A stretch of 64,000 bases of DNA from Spiroplasma phoeniceum (GCA_026239495.1 CP110830.1:496001-560000); one strand, 5' to 3'. Counted from the first letter of the stretch, positions 10,386 to 21,382 are shown. Numbers and translations: made by a program. Notes: generated by a model from the letters alone, not told the origin.

Positions 10386-11528
10386 CTTTAATTTTGTCGA
10401 AAACTCTTGATGAAATAAAAAAAATCATCAATATGACAATTTAAAAACTAATTTTGTGTAAGATTATGATTTTGTTTTAAATTTTTTAAACGTTAAAATA
10501 TAATACCGTTGATTGTTGGTTTGGTGTTAAACCTTTATGTTGGTATTTTCATTTTCAGAGCTTTAAATAATTTTGAATATTAGTGAAACCCAAACCATGA
10601 TAATGAATTAAGGCTTCTTTAAGACTGGATTGTAATTTATTAATCTTATTTAACTTTCGATAACTAGTATCAGGGTTTGTACTAGTTTTGGTGGAATATA
10701 GAGTAGAATTTGTTTGTTTTGCTACTAATAAATATAGTGGTTGCATGTCAGAAATAATCGTTGATTTTTCTTTAATCAATTGCTTATTCATATTTTCAAT
10801 AATTCATTGTTTTTGTAATCGTTTGGTATTGGTAGATTGAACAAAAATATTATTATTGCTATCAACTGCCATTTGAATACAGCATTTGGTATTGGTTGAA
10901 AATGGATCGAGATGAGTTTTTCGTTTATCAAATTTATCTTTAAAATTACCTTTATGGATTTCTTTAATAAATGTTTCATCCATTTGAATTTGACCATTTA
11001 ATTTTTTAAATTTTAATTGGGTATTTTCTAATTGTTTTGATTGCATTAATTTTTGTCGATTATACCAAGCAGTTTTTTGGGTTGTTTTAATAAAACGAGA
11101 AATTATTTTGCTAGATTGTCCTAATAATGCAATTTGAATTAATAAATTTCATTGTTCATAATTTAAATGACTTCAATAAGTAAAATGATGACGAAAAGCA
11201 TCAAAACTAGCACGACATTTTTTACATAAATATTTTTGTTTTCCTTCAGGATTATGACCATTTTTAACACAATGAAAAGATTTGCAATTAGGACATGTAA
11301 TGCCTTTATCTCTAAATTTTTGATCAATTTCATTTAAACGTTTTTGTTTTTTGATTACCTTTACTTCTTTTTTTATTTTTTCATAAAATTCTAAAAATTG
11401 ATCATCTGTAAAACTGTTTTTTAATTCTGTAATTATTTTTTCCATCAATTATTTACCTCTATATATTAAAAATATACCTAAAATTAGGTATATTCTATAA
11501 ATATCAAGAGTTTTCGACAAAATTAAAG
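10386..11528 (-). mobile_element. IS1595-type insertion sequence, copy 2 (inverted)
   Basis: 1143 bp, the same length and ends as copy 1 but in opposite orientation. It is flanked by its own 8-bp repeat AAGATTAT (10378-10385 and 11529-11536). It lies just upstream of the SIR2 gene and of a TATAAT-like box (about 11543), so it may affect expression of the defence genes. Confidence 0.85.
10486..11445 (-). CDS. IS1595-type transposase (copy 2)
   Basis: 319 residues, start ATG 11445, nearly identical to the copy at 4675-5634. I see only a few substitutions, for example KKCRASFDAF instead of KKCRDSFDAF in the zinc-ribbon region. The zinc ribbon and the MDETFIKEIHKG core are intact. Near-identity of the two copies indicates recent transposition. 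Confidence 0.8.
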
Positions 11529-11595
11529 AAGATTATTAAGTTTATAATAATTCTAAGATATAAAATAATTATTAATAATAGAATGGGATAAACTT

Positions 11596-12897
11596 ATGGG
11601 TAAACAATACAATGATATACAAATTAAAAATATGCTTGAATTATCTGTTGATGTATGTAATATTAATATTTTAATTGGATCAGGTTTCTCAATGCCTACT
11701 TTTCCAAATATGGAGCAAGTTCAAACTTTGATAAAATTATTATTACAATATTTTTTAGATTCAAATATTTTAAATACCTTAGAAGACACAGATGATTTAA
11801 AAAAACTTAATAATTTTCTTGAAGTCAACAAAATTAATGAATTATTTTTAAATTTAAAAGAGAAGATTAATTATTCTAATTGAGATTCAAAAAAAATTAA
11901 TGAACTTATTGTATCATTAGAAGACAAAAATATGAATTTTGAAAATCTTTTATATAAAGATCATTTAAATAACTATTTAAATAATGATAAAGATAAAACT
12001 GGAATTAGGGAGTATAATTTATCATTTTTATTTGTAAATCTTTTTTTTTGAATTGTATTTAATTTTAAGAAATGATTTAAAATATAAAAAAAATATTGAA
12101 AAATTTAAATCTTTGTTTGTATGAATTTTAAATAAACATTTATTAAATTCTAAACGAAGTTTAAAAAATACAATTAATGTGTTTACTACAAATTATGATA
12201 CTTTTATTGAAGAAGCATTAGAAAATTTAAAACAGTTTTACTACAATGGATTTCATGGAACAATCAATAAAACGTTTTCTCCAGAATATTATAATTATAA
12301 ATACTTTGATGATATGAATTTAAATAAAAACTTTTATCAAGAAAAAAATCACTATTTAATTTGTATAAATTGCATGGATCCATTACATGAAACTATAATG
12401 AAGAAAAAGAAAAACTAGAAGAAATTGGTATTCAATCTTCTATAAATTTTTTAAAAAGATCAAATTATCCGCATATAATATACCCTTCAACTGAAAAATA
12501 TTCAATGTCTTTAAATTATGAGCATTATTATGAACTTCAAACAAAATTTAAAGAATGTTTAAATAAAAAAGACAGTTGTCTCTTAGTTATAGGATTTTCA
12601 TTAAAAGATAATCATATATGAAAAGTAATTAATGAAGCACTATCAAATGGTAATTTAATAGTATTTATTTTTAGTTCAGACAACATTTTAGATGAAAATA
12701 ATATGATATTAGAGGAAAAAGTTAAAGAAAAATTTAGAGATAATCTCCTTAACATTAATGGTATTAATTTTGTATGCTTTGAAAATTATAATTATGAAGA
12801 ATATTTTATGAAAAGTGCAAATTATGAATTTGAACAAGGATTTGAAAATAAAACTAATATTATTAATGTTAAAAATGAGGTAATAGATAATGATTAA
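11596..12897 (+). pseudogene. SIR2-family NAD-binding defence protein, two homopolymer frameshifts
   Basis: First gene of a SIR2-HerA pair. Three SIR2 hallmarks are visible: ILIGSGFS (residues 25-32, NAD-binding), VFTTNYD (12179-12199), and LYKLHGSITW (12361-12390), in the right order. The frame changes twice: at a T9 run (12041-12049), where T8 would be in frame, and at an A7 run near 12342-12348, where A8 would be in frame. The two shifts compensate, giving 433 residues if restored. The C-terminal third (LLVIGFSLKDNHIW) is typical of SIR2-like defence effectors, which deplete NAD on infection. The stop overlaps the herA start by 8 bp, so the two are translationally coupled. Either the effector is dead or the runs are sequencing errors. 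Confidence 0.75.
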
Positions 12898-14707
12898 TAT
12901 AGGGAGAGTAGTGTCTGTTTTCTTAAATAAAGTTCAAATTGAAGTTTATAATGATTTAATTGATGGAATTATAGTTCAAGATAATAAATTACATAATATT
13001 TTATCTGTTGGAGGTTATTGTAAAATTTATAATAATAATGAATTTTTAATTGTACATATTATTAATGAGACAGCTAACTTTTTACAAAATACAGATATAT
13101 CAAAAAAAATTAAAGATAATTATTATAAAGTTATAGAAGGAAAAATTATAGGAAGTATAAAAAAAGAAAATGGTATTTTTGAATTTGGAATTTCAAAAAT
13201 GCCAAATATATTTTCAAGTGTTTTTTCACTTTCAAATGGTGAATTAATAAAAATTCTTAACAGTCAATCAAAAAATAATGTTTTACAAAAATTTGGAACA
13301 TTTTTACAGGATTCGGATGTTAATTTTCATTTAGATGTAAATGATTTTTTGAAATTTCATTCAGCTATTTTTGGTATAACAGGGAGTGGAAAGTCAAATA
13401 CAATTGGTAAAGTTTTGGAAACAATTAGTTTAGTTGAAAAAAATAAACAATATAAAAGAACTGAATTTTTAAAAATTATTCTTTTTGATATTACGGGTGA
13501 ATATAAAATTATTTTAGAAAAAAATTTAGGCGAAAAAAAATTATTATCAGGTTTATCAATAAATGAATATAAGATTCCAATTGATCAACTTAATTATAAA
13601 GACTGATCATTTTTACTATTTGCATCCCCAAAAACTCAAGAGCCATTTTTAAAAAGTTTAGATTCAAGTTTTAAAAAAATAAACAATTGAATTGAATTTC
13701 AGTCTACAATAGTTAGAACTATATTTTATACAATGAAAGATTTTGCTAATATGTCAAGATCTGCTACTGAACAAGATCATAAATTAAAAGTCATTAGAGA
13801 TGGTTTAAAAGATATTGTTTCAAAGAAATCTGTTTTTTATTCATATTTTCAAAATATTGCTGGTTTTTTTAATGAATTAACTTTGGACTTTGGTAAACCA
13901 TTATATAAGGGGAGTCAACTTACAAATGTTGAATCAACTATTATTAATGATATTAAAAATATACAATTAAACATTAAAAAAACTTTTTTTAAGAATTTTG
14001 AAATTTTTAATATTTTATTTAAATTATTTGAAATTCGATATCAGATGTTTGGAGGCAATATGTTTAATAATATTAAATCTTTAATTCAAAGATATGAACG
14101 TTTTAATGATGAATTGTCATCTATTTTTATGAATAATTTAAAAGAAAAAAATTTAATTAACTTCGTATTTGATTCAGAAAATACTTTAATTAATATTTTT
14201 GATTTATCAAATGTAAACTTTTATATTACAACAGGAATGGCAGGTTTAATAACCTCTAAACTATATAATCAGAAAAAGGAAAAAAAGAATGGTAAATTAA
14301 TTTTATTTTTTGATGAGGCACATAAATATATGGATTCATATAATTCTGATGATTATGAAAATAATACGGAAGAATTATTTAATGAAATTTCAAAAGAAGG
14401 TCGAAAATTTGGAGTTTCATTGATAATTGCTAGTCAAAAACCAAGCGATATTTCTGAAACATTGTTATCACAATGTAGTAATTTTATAATTCATAAAATT
14501 ACTAGCCATACAGATATTAATAAAATAAGTAAAGTTATTTCTTATTTAGATGAGCAAAGTTTAGAAATACTTTCATATTTAAAACCAGGATGTGCAGTAT
14601 TTGCTGGTAGATTTCAAGAATTACCTCAAATCGTAAAAATTCAACAGCCATCAAAAGAATTTGAACCAGATAGTCACATTGATGACATATATTCTTTAGA
14701 AATATAA
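12890..14707 (+). CDS. herA: HerA-family ATPase (SIR2-HerA defence partner)
   Basis: 605 residues, ATG 12890. An N-terminal HAS-barrel-like beta domain (about 1-110) is followed by the DUF87/HerA ATPase core. Walker A is GITGSGKS at residues 162-169 and Walker B is LILFFDEAHKY with D475/E476. The text FGVSLIIASQKPSDISETLLSQCSNFIIHKI is the usual HerA C-terminal core, split here only by description. In SIR2-HerA antiphage systems the hexameric HerA ATPase/translocase assembles with SIR2 and controls its NADase activity. Direct overlap with the SIR2 gene supports that pairing. The gene is intact, with several TGA Trp codons. Confidence 0.85.
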
Positions 14708-14830
14708 AAATTAAATAAAAAGATAATTTTTAATGTTTAATAGGAACACATATTAATATAAATTTTTTAAAAGATGTCCACTTAACATGTTTTTTTCAAA
14801 AAAATACTTTATAATTATTTTGGTGATAGA
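14708..14830 (+). promoter_or_regulatory. Putative promoter region of the methyltransferase gene
   Basis: An AT-rich spacer with TATAAT at 14810-14815, 15 bp before ATG 14831. The 5' leader would be short and only a weak GGTGATAG ribosome site is present. No good TTGACA is seen, so the call rests mainly on the -10 box. Confidence 0.4.
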
Positions 14831-16099
14831 ATGAATCAAGAATTTTTAACAATTAAAGATATTGCTGAATTAGAGCAAAAAAGCATTAAAACTATACGTA
14901 GGGCCATTGCAAGTAACGAATTATTTGCTGAAAAAGTAGGGGGTAATTTTTATTCTATAAATAGAGAAGACTATCATAAGTGAAAAAGCGAAAGTCATAA
15001 AACTATTAAAATTCCTGATAAAATTATTAAATTTAATAGAAATGTTGTATATCAAGAACCCGAATTTATAGATATATCAGAAGAAATGAAAATTATTGAT
15101 GGTTGAAATAATAATTATAAAAATGGTTTTAAATTTTTAGATTTATTTTCTGGTGCAGGTGGGTTATCATGCGGTATGGTTATGGCAGGTTTTACTCCGG
15201 TTTCTAGTGTAGAAATTTTACAACCAGCAGTGGATACCTATACTAAAAATTTTATAAAATCAGGTAGATTCCCTAATGAAAAAATTGAAACTAGAGATAT
15301 TAGAGATAATCTAATAAAAAAAGAAGTAATTAATATATGTAAAAAAGAAAAAGTTGATATAATCGTAGGAGGTTTTCCTTGCCAAGGATTTAGTATGGCA
15401 GGAAATAGAGTTGTAACAGATCCTAGAAATTCTTTATATTTGGATATGTTAGAAATTGTTAAAGAAATTAAACCTAAATTTGTTGTTATGGAAAACGTTG
15501 AAGGCTTACGAAGTATGTTAAATGGAAAAATAGAGCAAATGATAGTTTCAGATTATCAAGATGCAGGATATAATATTTCAGTTCATACATTAAATGCTGC
15601 AAATTATGGTGTTGCACAGCAACGTAAAAGAGTTATTTTTATAGCAAATAATATTGGATTAATTAATTATAATCCGAAGCCTATATTAAATGAAACAAAA
15701 TATAAAACTTTAGGTCAAGAATTAGAACGATTTTTTGATTTAGATGAGAATAAAGAAATTAATCATATTTTTACAAAGCATACAGTTGAAATGCAAAAAC
15801 GTTTATTAGATGTTCCTGAAGGCAAATCATTATATAAAAATTATTCTGATGCTTGAAAAAAATCTTTATGAGATAAACCTTCGTGTACTATTAAAGAAAA
15901 CCATGGGGGAGTAAATATACATCCTAAATTGCCAAGAGTTTTAACTCCACGAGAATTGGCAGCACTACAATCTTTCCCTGACGATTTTATTTTTGAAGGT
16001 ACTAAAAAATGACAATTATTACAAATAGGAAATGCTGTTCCTCCAATTATGGCAAAAGCAATTGGACTAGCTATATATAAAACATTAAAGAATAAATAA
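14831..16099 (+). CDS. C5-cytosine DNA methyltransferase with N-terminal HTH
   Basis: 422 residues. Methyltransferase motifs appear in order: I FLDLFSGAGG (F106-G111), IV GGFPCQGFS with catalytic C184, VI ENVEGL (E221), VIII QQRKRVIF, and X QIGNAVPP near the end. The first 55 residues (FLTIKDIAELEQKSIKTIRR) form a MerR/excisionase-like helix-turn-helix, an unusual addition that could bind DNA or autoregulate the operon. It transfers methyl groups from SAM to cytosine C5 in a specific DNA site. The next gene is a PD-(D/E)XK protein in the same direction, so a type II restriction-modification pair is the simplest reading. No homologue-based specificity can be given. Confidence 0.85.
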
Positions 16100-16168
16100 T
16101 AGAATTTATTCTTTTTATTTGATTATTTTCTGCTAACATTATTATATATAGATTGTTTTAGGTAATTA

Positions 16169-17278
16169 ATGATGAGCAAAGAAATTAGTATGCACATAGA
16201 AAATAATTTAATAATTTGATTACCATCTGAAGCATCACCTGATACTAAAAGGCAAGTTCCAAAAATTAACACCAATTTATCAAGTTTGAAAGCAGTCACG
16301 GTTCCAACCTCATTATATAAGTATTTTGGAATTGATAAAGATAATACAGATTATATTGAATTAGGAGAATTTTGAGTTGATATAAACAGATTAAAAAAAC
16401 ACTTAAATGAAGTTAAAGATAATATTCCGGCATTTATTTTTGCTGGAAAAATTGATAGTAAAGTATATGATTCAAAATTATTTGATAAGTATAATGATAA
16501 GAATAAAGTATTTGGTAAGTTAACGATAGGTTTAAGAGCAGATTACAGAACTGAACGTGTTATTAATTTTGGTAAAAAAACTGCGAAACGAAATGAAACT
16601 AGTGCCACAAAAAAAGAACTTGAATTTCAGAATTTTATATTTTTAGGTTTTTTTGGTGGTGGTAAATCAATTATTGGACAAAAATCAAATAAAAACTTAA
16701 ATTTTGTTGAACTAGTTATTAATAGGGATTCTAAAGAAATATATCATAGAATTAACTATGAAAAAATAGAAAAATTTAAAAAAGAAATGAATCTTGAGTC
16801 TACTTTAGAAACTTTTCCAGATATATTAGAATTAAATGATAAAAAGCAAATTAAAATATTATATGATGATTGAGATGATATTATTCCTGAATACTCAGAA
16901 AATAATAAAGTAGAAACTATAACAATTAATAGGCAAGCAGATCTTTCTTTACAGCATAATAATATTCAAAATATTTTAGCATTGTATTTCTTAAACAAAG
17001 GCTATAAAGTTAAAAGAGAAAAATATCGCTTTATTGATTTATATGTAGAAAATGATGATGAAACACTAATCTTTGAAATTAAAACTTCTAGATCTGAAAT
17101 TTATAAAGCCATTGGTCAAATTTTAGTATATGAAAATTTTGTTAATGATACTAATATGAAAAAACCTACCTTTAAAAAAATTATTTTAATGGATAAAAAT
17201 TACACATATGATTCAAAAGTTTTATTAACATTGCAGAAATATGATATACAATTAGAAACAATTTTTAATTATGTTTAA
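16169..17278 (+). CDS. PD-(D/E)XK nuclease, probable restriction endonuclease
   Basis: 369 residues, starting MMSKEISMHIE at ATG 16169 (or 16172). The C-terminal domain has the nuclease signature: D290 in RFIDLYVEN, E303 and K305 in LIFEIKTSR, then Q317-x3-Y321 in IGQILVYE. The N-terminal half is unfamiliar, with a glycine cluster (FLGFFGGGKS, near residue 160) that is not a clear Walker motif. It lies 69 bp after the methyltransferase gene, with its own AT-rich spacer. It may be the cutting partner of that enzyme, or a nuclease of a wider defence operon. Confidence 0.7.
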
Positions 17279-17300
17279 TTAATAGTTTGTTTTTCTATTA

Positions 17301-17333
17301 TTTTCGGATAGGATGCCTATACGAAAGGATTAG
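17301..17333 (+). promoter_or_regulatory. Hairpin-RBS cassette 5 (before virD4-like gene)
   Basis: TTTTCG (17301-17306) pairs with CGAAAG (17322-17327), with the inner ATAGG/CCTAT stem intact. AAAGGA is the ribosome site, 4-5 nt before ATG 17334. Confidence 0.65.
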
Positions 17334-19484
17334 ATGACAATATGAAAAGTTGATTTGAAAAAAAACAAATTATTTTTAATAGTATATTTAGTTTTATTAC
17401 CAATAATAATATTTTTAGGTTTATTATTTTGTGGTATAATTAATAGTTTACTAAAGTTGCATAAATTAAATATTAAAATTGCTTTAAATTATATTTATTT
17501 AAATAACAACTTATTGTATTTATATTTAGGAATTGGAATAGTAATTTTATTTACTTTTTTCTATTGAACAAAAATAATAACAAAATCAAAAAGTAAATAT
17601 TCAGAAGATGTAAATGATAAAACATTTGGTAAAGCAAGATTTTTAACTAAAAAAGAATTTAATAAAAAATATAAATTAGTGAAATTTAAAAATGGTGGTA
17701 AGCATACTGGGATAGTAATTAATTCTTTTGAAAAAATTAAAGGTGTTTTTAAAAAAATAAAAGAAATTTATTGTAATGTTGCAACTGATAAGCATGTTGT
17801 AACTATTGCAACATCAGTAGATGGAAAATCACAAGGTCATGTTATTCCAACACTGCAATTATTTGCGAATTCAAAAACAAAACCATCTTTATTTATCGCT
17901 GATGTAAAAGGGGAATTATATGAATCATCTTCAAAACATTTAGCAGAAAATGGATATAATGTTATTATTTTAAACTTAAAAGAGGGAGATGAATCAATAT
18001 ATTGGAATCCATTGCAACTTGCTTTTGAAAATTGGAAAAAGGGTTGTGAATTAGAAATAAAATATAATGATACAAGTATAAAAGATAAAACAAAAGAAAT
18101 TAAGTCATATTACAAGTATCAAGAAGAAGCAAAAAAATATATTTCTGATATATGTAGTACACTTGTACCAATCAATGATGATAAAGGAAAATATTTTGAT
18201 GAATCAGCACGTGATTTAGCAAATGGGATTTTATTATCAATGTTATACAAAATGAGAAGTGATAATATTTTTGATGAGAATCGATTTAACTTAGCCTCAA
18301 TTTTACCAATCATTAATAACATAGAAAAATTAAAAAACTATTTATCAGCATTACCTTTGACACATCCAGCTCGAAATATGGCAGGATCAATAATTGATAA
18401 CGCTAAAGAAACAACAGGTTCAATTTTGGGAACTTTAAAAACAGCTTTAAGTATATTTAATGATTCATTGATAAAAAATATTACATCAAGAAATGAAATT
18501 GATTTTAATAAAATAGTCAAAGAGGCAACTGCTATTTTTGCAGTAGTATCACATCAATCAATTGATAAACATAAATTTGCATCAATGTTTATTTCACAAG
18601 TTTATAAGTATTTGTCAAATTATGCTGAAAAAAATGGTGGTAAGTTAAAAAAATCATTTTATTTTATCTTAGATGAGTTTGCGAATTATCCTAAAATAGA
18701 TAATATGATGCAAAAAGTTTCAGTATCACGTGGTGCAGGAATTTTTTGAGATTTAATTCTTCAAGATATTCCACAGTTGGAATCAAAATATGGGAAAGAA
18801 GATGCAAGAACTATTTTAAACAATTGTCATGTTCATTTATTTATAGGAACAGAAGATGATATAACTGCCGAACGTTATTCTAAACGTGCAGGTACAACAA
18901 CTAAACTAATTAAAAATTATTCATCAAATGTTAGTGATAATCATATAAACAAAAAAACTAGTAATTTTAATTTCTTTGGCTCATCTAAAACAACATATAA
19001 GCCAAATAGCACAGGAGCAAGTATTCAAAAAGTTGATTTAATTCCGCCAGGTGATTTATTAGTAGTCCCTTTAGAACAAGGAATATTATTTTCACACAAA
19101 GATTATGCATATAAAGTTAAATTATTACCAATGTGAAAAACTGATGAATGGCAAAAAGGTTCAATTGATATTATTCCAAGAGTTCCTTTATCAGAAGAAG
19201 AATTTGAAAAAAATCATTTTAGTAATTTATTAGAAATAAATCAAAATAATTTTACTTATGATAATAATCTTGTTAATAATGAATCCTTTGATAAAAAAGA
19301 AATTAGAATTAAGAAAAAAGAACCGGTTGTTAGTCTAGATATTCTAATAGAGAGAAAAGAAGATATTCAAGATAAATTATCTTTTTTACAACAGGATGAA
19401 AAAATTTATTCGGATGTTCAAGAAGAAATAAAGAAATTAAGAGCTGAATTATCAGAATTAAATATTCGAATTAAATCATTTTAA
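17334..19484 (+). CDS. VirD4/TraG-family type IV coupling protein
   Basis: 716 residues. ATG 17334 was chosen because AAAGGA of the hairpin cassette lies just upstream; a TGA soon after is read as Trp. Two N-terminal membrane helices (about 13-36 and 58-76) precede a cytoplasmic ATPase. Walker A is atypical, ATSVDGKS (A159-S166), fitting [AG]x4GK[ST]. The family text IADVKGELYE follows, and Walker B is FYFILDEFANYPKI (D447/E448). The C-terminus (about 640-716) is charged and coiled-coil-like. Coupling proteins feed DNA-protein substrates into the secretion channel; the VirB4-like partner is at 1492-4323. Many internal TGA codons. Confidence 0.88.
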
Positions 19485-19502
19485 TGTATGCAATAAGTTC
19501 TT

Positions 19503-19538
19503 TTTCTGATACTATGATCTTGCGAAAGGAGATTATTT
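19503..19538 (+). promoter_or_regulatory. Hairpin-RBS cassette 6 (degenerate)
   Basis: TTTC (19503-19506) faces GCGAAAGGAG (19522-19531), but the GGATAGG/CCTAT centre is changed to TGATACTATGATCTT. The outer pairing and ribosome site are kept, the inner stem is lost. Confidence 0.45.
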
Positions 19539-19541
19539 AAT

Positions 19542-19868
19542 ATGTTAAATAATTTATCAAAACTTCAAATAGTGACTTTAAATGATTTTACAATGAATGT
19601 AGTTAATTGATTAGACTCTAATGATGTTATTGAAGACTCACTATCAGATTTCCAAAATTTCTTATCTGAAAAAGATAAATTTAGTGATGCAAAGCAAAAA
19701 TTAATTGGTAATATATTAGAAGAAAAATATATTGAATGAAATTGTTTGTATGAAGATAAAAATGGAAGCCACAATTGAATAGTTAATATTCATTCAGAAT
19801 ATTTGGGAAATATGGAACAAGAGGAATATTACAAATTAGTTTCAACAAATATTCCTTATATTTTATAA
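19542..19868 (+). CDS. Hypothetical protein, 108 aa
   Basis: ATG 19542 follows GAAAGGAG; the stop is TAA 19866-19868. It is acidic and soluble (MLNNLSKLQIVTLNDFTMN), with three TGA Trp codons and no membrane segment. It lies downstream of the coupling protein in the same direction with its own cassette. No family was recognised. Confidence 0.6.
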
Positions 19869-19871
19869 CAA

Positions 19872-19964
19872 ATGAAAAAGATAAGAAATAATCATATTGA
19901 TTTTAATAATTCACTATATAACATTGAAAAATATTCAATTGAAAATGCAGAACTTACTCGTTAA
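19872..19964 (+). CDS. Possible 30-aa small ORF
   Basis: MKKIRNNHIDFNNSLYNIEK to TAA, starting 3 nt after the previous stop, with no ribosome site, and its end overlapping the terminator stem. It could be translated by coupling, or be mere spacer. Confidence 0.2.
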   Translation: MKKIRNNHIDFNNSLYNIEKYSIENAELTR

Positions 19965-19974
19965 GTTCTTTTTT
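19950..19974 (+). terminator. Intrinsic terminator
   Basis: GAACTTA (19950-19956), loop CTCGT, TAAGTTC (19962-19968), then six T. The next hairpin-RBS cassette starts only 20 bp later. Confidence 0.7.
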
Positions 19975-19993
19975 ATTATGTGCTTTTTTATCA

Positions 19994-20027
19994 CTTTCGG
20001 ATAGGATGCCTATGTGAAAGGAGAGAT
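19994..20027 (+). promoter_or_regulatory. Hairpin-RBS cassette 7
   Basis: CTTTCG (19994-19999) pairs with TGAAAG (20015-20020), where a G-U pair replaces G-C. The inner ATAGG/CCTAT stem and ATG loop are intact. GAAAGGAGAG serves ATG 20031. Confidence 0.65.
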
Positions 20028-20030
20028 AAA

Positions 20031-20498
20031 ATGTCTCGTTCAGCTATGGAATTAAAAATATATGTATATGATTTAAAGGATGTTGAATTAATTAAACAAT
20101 TAATTATTAACAATAAAGAGAAATCTAAAAATGATTTATATTTAAAATTATTACGTAAAGGTGCTGAATTCGAATTATACAATGAAAATCAACATATTTT
20201 TGCTGGCCCAAATAAAAAACTTATTGAAACAACATTTAATAATAAATTAAATCGTTTTATTAAATATATGGATTTTCAATTTACAAATGTATTTAAATTA
20301 CTTAATATGATTCAAGAAATATCAGTATTTACAATTAATGCATTTAGTGATGAACAAGGAAAAGATTTAAATGCACTAAATAATCCAAAAGAAATTATGT
20401 TTCAAAAATTAGATTGAATGAAAAAATATGCGGAACAATTAGAAAAGGAATTTAATGTTTTTGACATTAGAGATGAATATTTTAAGTATGAAAAATAG
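20031..20498 (+). CDS. Hypothetical protein, 155 aa
   Basis: Begins MSRSAMELKIYVYDLKDVEL at ATG 20031, preceded by GGAGAG. The sequence is soluble and helical, with the text ELIKQLIINNKEKSKNDLYL near the start, which might be a small DNA-binding fold of plasmid type, though I see no firm motif. One TGA Trp near the end. It is followed after 17 bp by a lipoprotein gene, so the two are probably co-transcribed. Confidence 0.6.
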
Positions 20499-20515
20499 AA
20501 TGGAGAATATAAAAT

Positions 20516-21277
20516 ATGAAAAAATTATTAGCAATCTTATCAGTAACTAGTTTATCATCAATTCTTGCTACGCAAGTAATTGCATGTGATATAAATTCAT
20601 CAGGAGGAGGTTTTTTCCCAAATCCAACACCACATCCTAAACCCAAGCCAAATCCAAAGCTAGAAACAATCAGTGATTACTACAATGATTATGTTGGTCA
20701 TGCTACAAATATTGTTTTAGATCAAGATACAAGAAATAATTTTAGCAGCGATGATATGAATCAACTAGATTCACAAATGTTATATTTTGAACTTGAAACT
20801 GATATTTATAATGAATATGCGTTGGCATTATATGATATCTATAATATTGTTAAAATTAATGATAAAGACAATTCAACAGATCAAGAGTTAATTTCAACTC
20901 TTAATAACATTAAAAACATAAATCAGAATTATTTTATTAATGGTCAGATTCCCGATAATCCAACACAGAACACAAAAGATTTAGGAGGTTTAATTAATTA
21001 CTCATATGTTGAAACTGTTTTTGACAGTTATATTAATAATTTACATAATTCAGATCATACAATAATTAATAATTTTGTTAAAATTTTATTAGGAGATGAC
21101 AATAATTTATCATTAATAAGTATGGGAAGTTTATTTTATTATAATAAAGAACAAAATGCTATGAATGGTGCAAATAAGTGAGTAGAGGGAACCTATTCAA
21201 AAAATGAATTTAATGGTATTATTAAAGAACAAAATAAATTAATAGCAGAATGAGACAATTGATTTAGTACTCATTAA
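20516..21277 (+). CDS. Lipoprotein, 253 aa
   Basis: Signal peptide MKKLLAILSVTSLSSILA ends with a lipobox-like VIAC, giving a lipidated cysteine at about residue 23. A Pro/Lys-rich spacer (PNPTPHPKPKPNPK) follows, then an acidic helical domain. It would be anchored on the outer face of the membrane. AGAATGGAGAAT is the ribosome site. There is no known domain. A terminator follows directly. Confidence 0.75.
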
Positions 21278-21299
21278 TGCCAATAAAAAGGCATTTTTT
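21276..21299 (+). terminator. Intrinsic terminator
   Basis: AATGCC (21276-21281), A-rich loop, GGCATT (21290-21295) and TTTT. It closes the 20031-21277 unit. Confidence 0.65.
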
Positions 21300-21382
21300 A
21301 TTTTAACCTATCCTAATTAAAAACCCAAAATGTTATAATATATACAAGTAAAAATTAGGGTAAGTATGATGGGCATATAAAT

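Noticed and set aside
4592-11528. Composite transposon formed by two inverted IS1595-type copies
   Set aside because: Each copy has its own 8-bp target duplication, so they inserted independently; no outer duplication supports movement as one unit.
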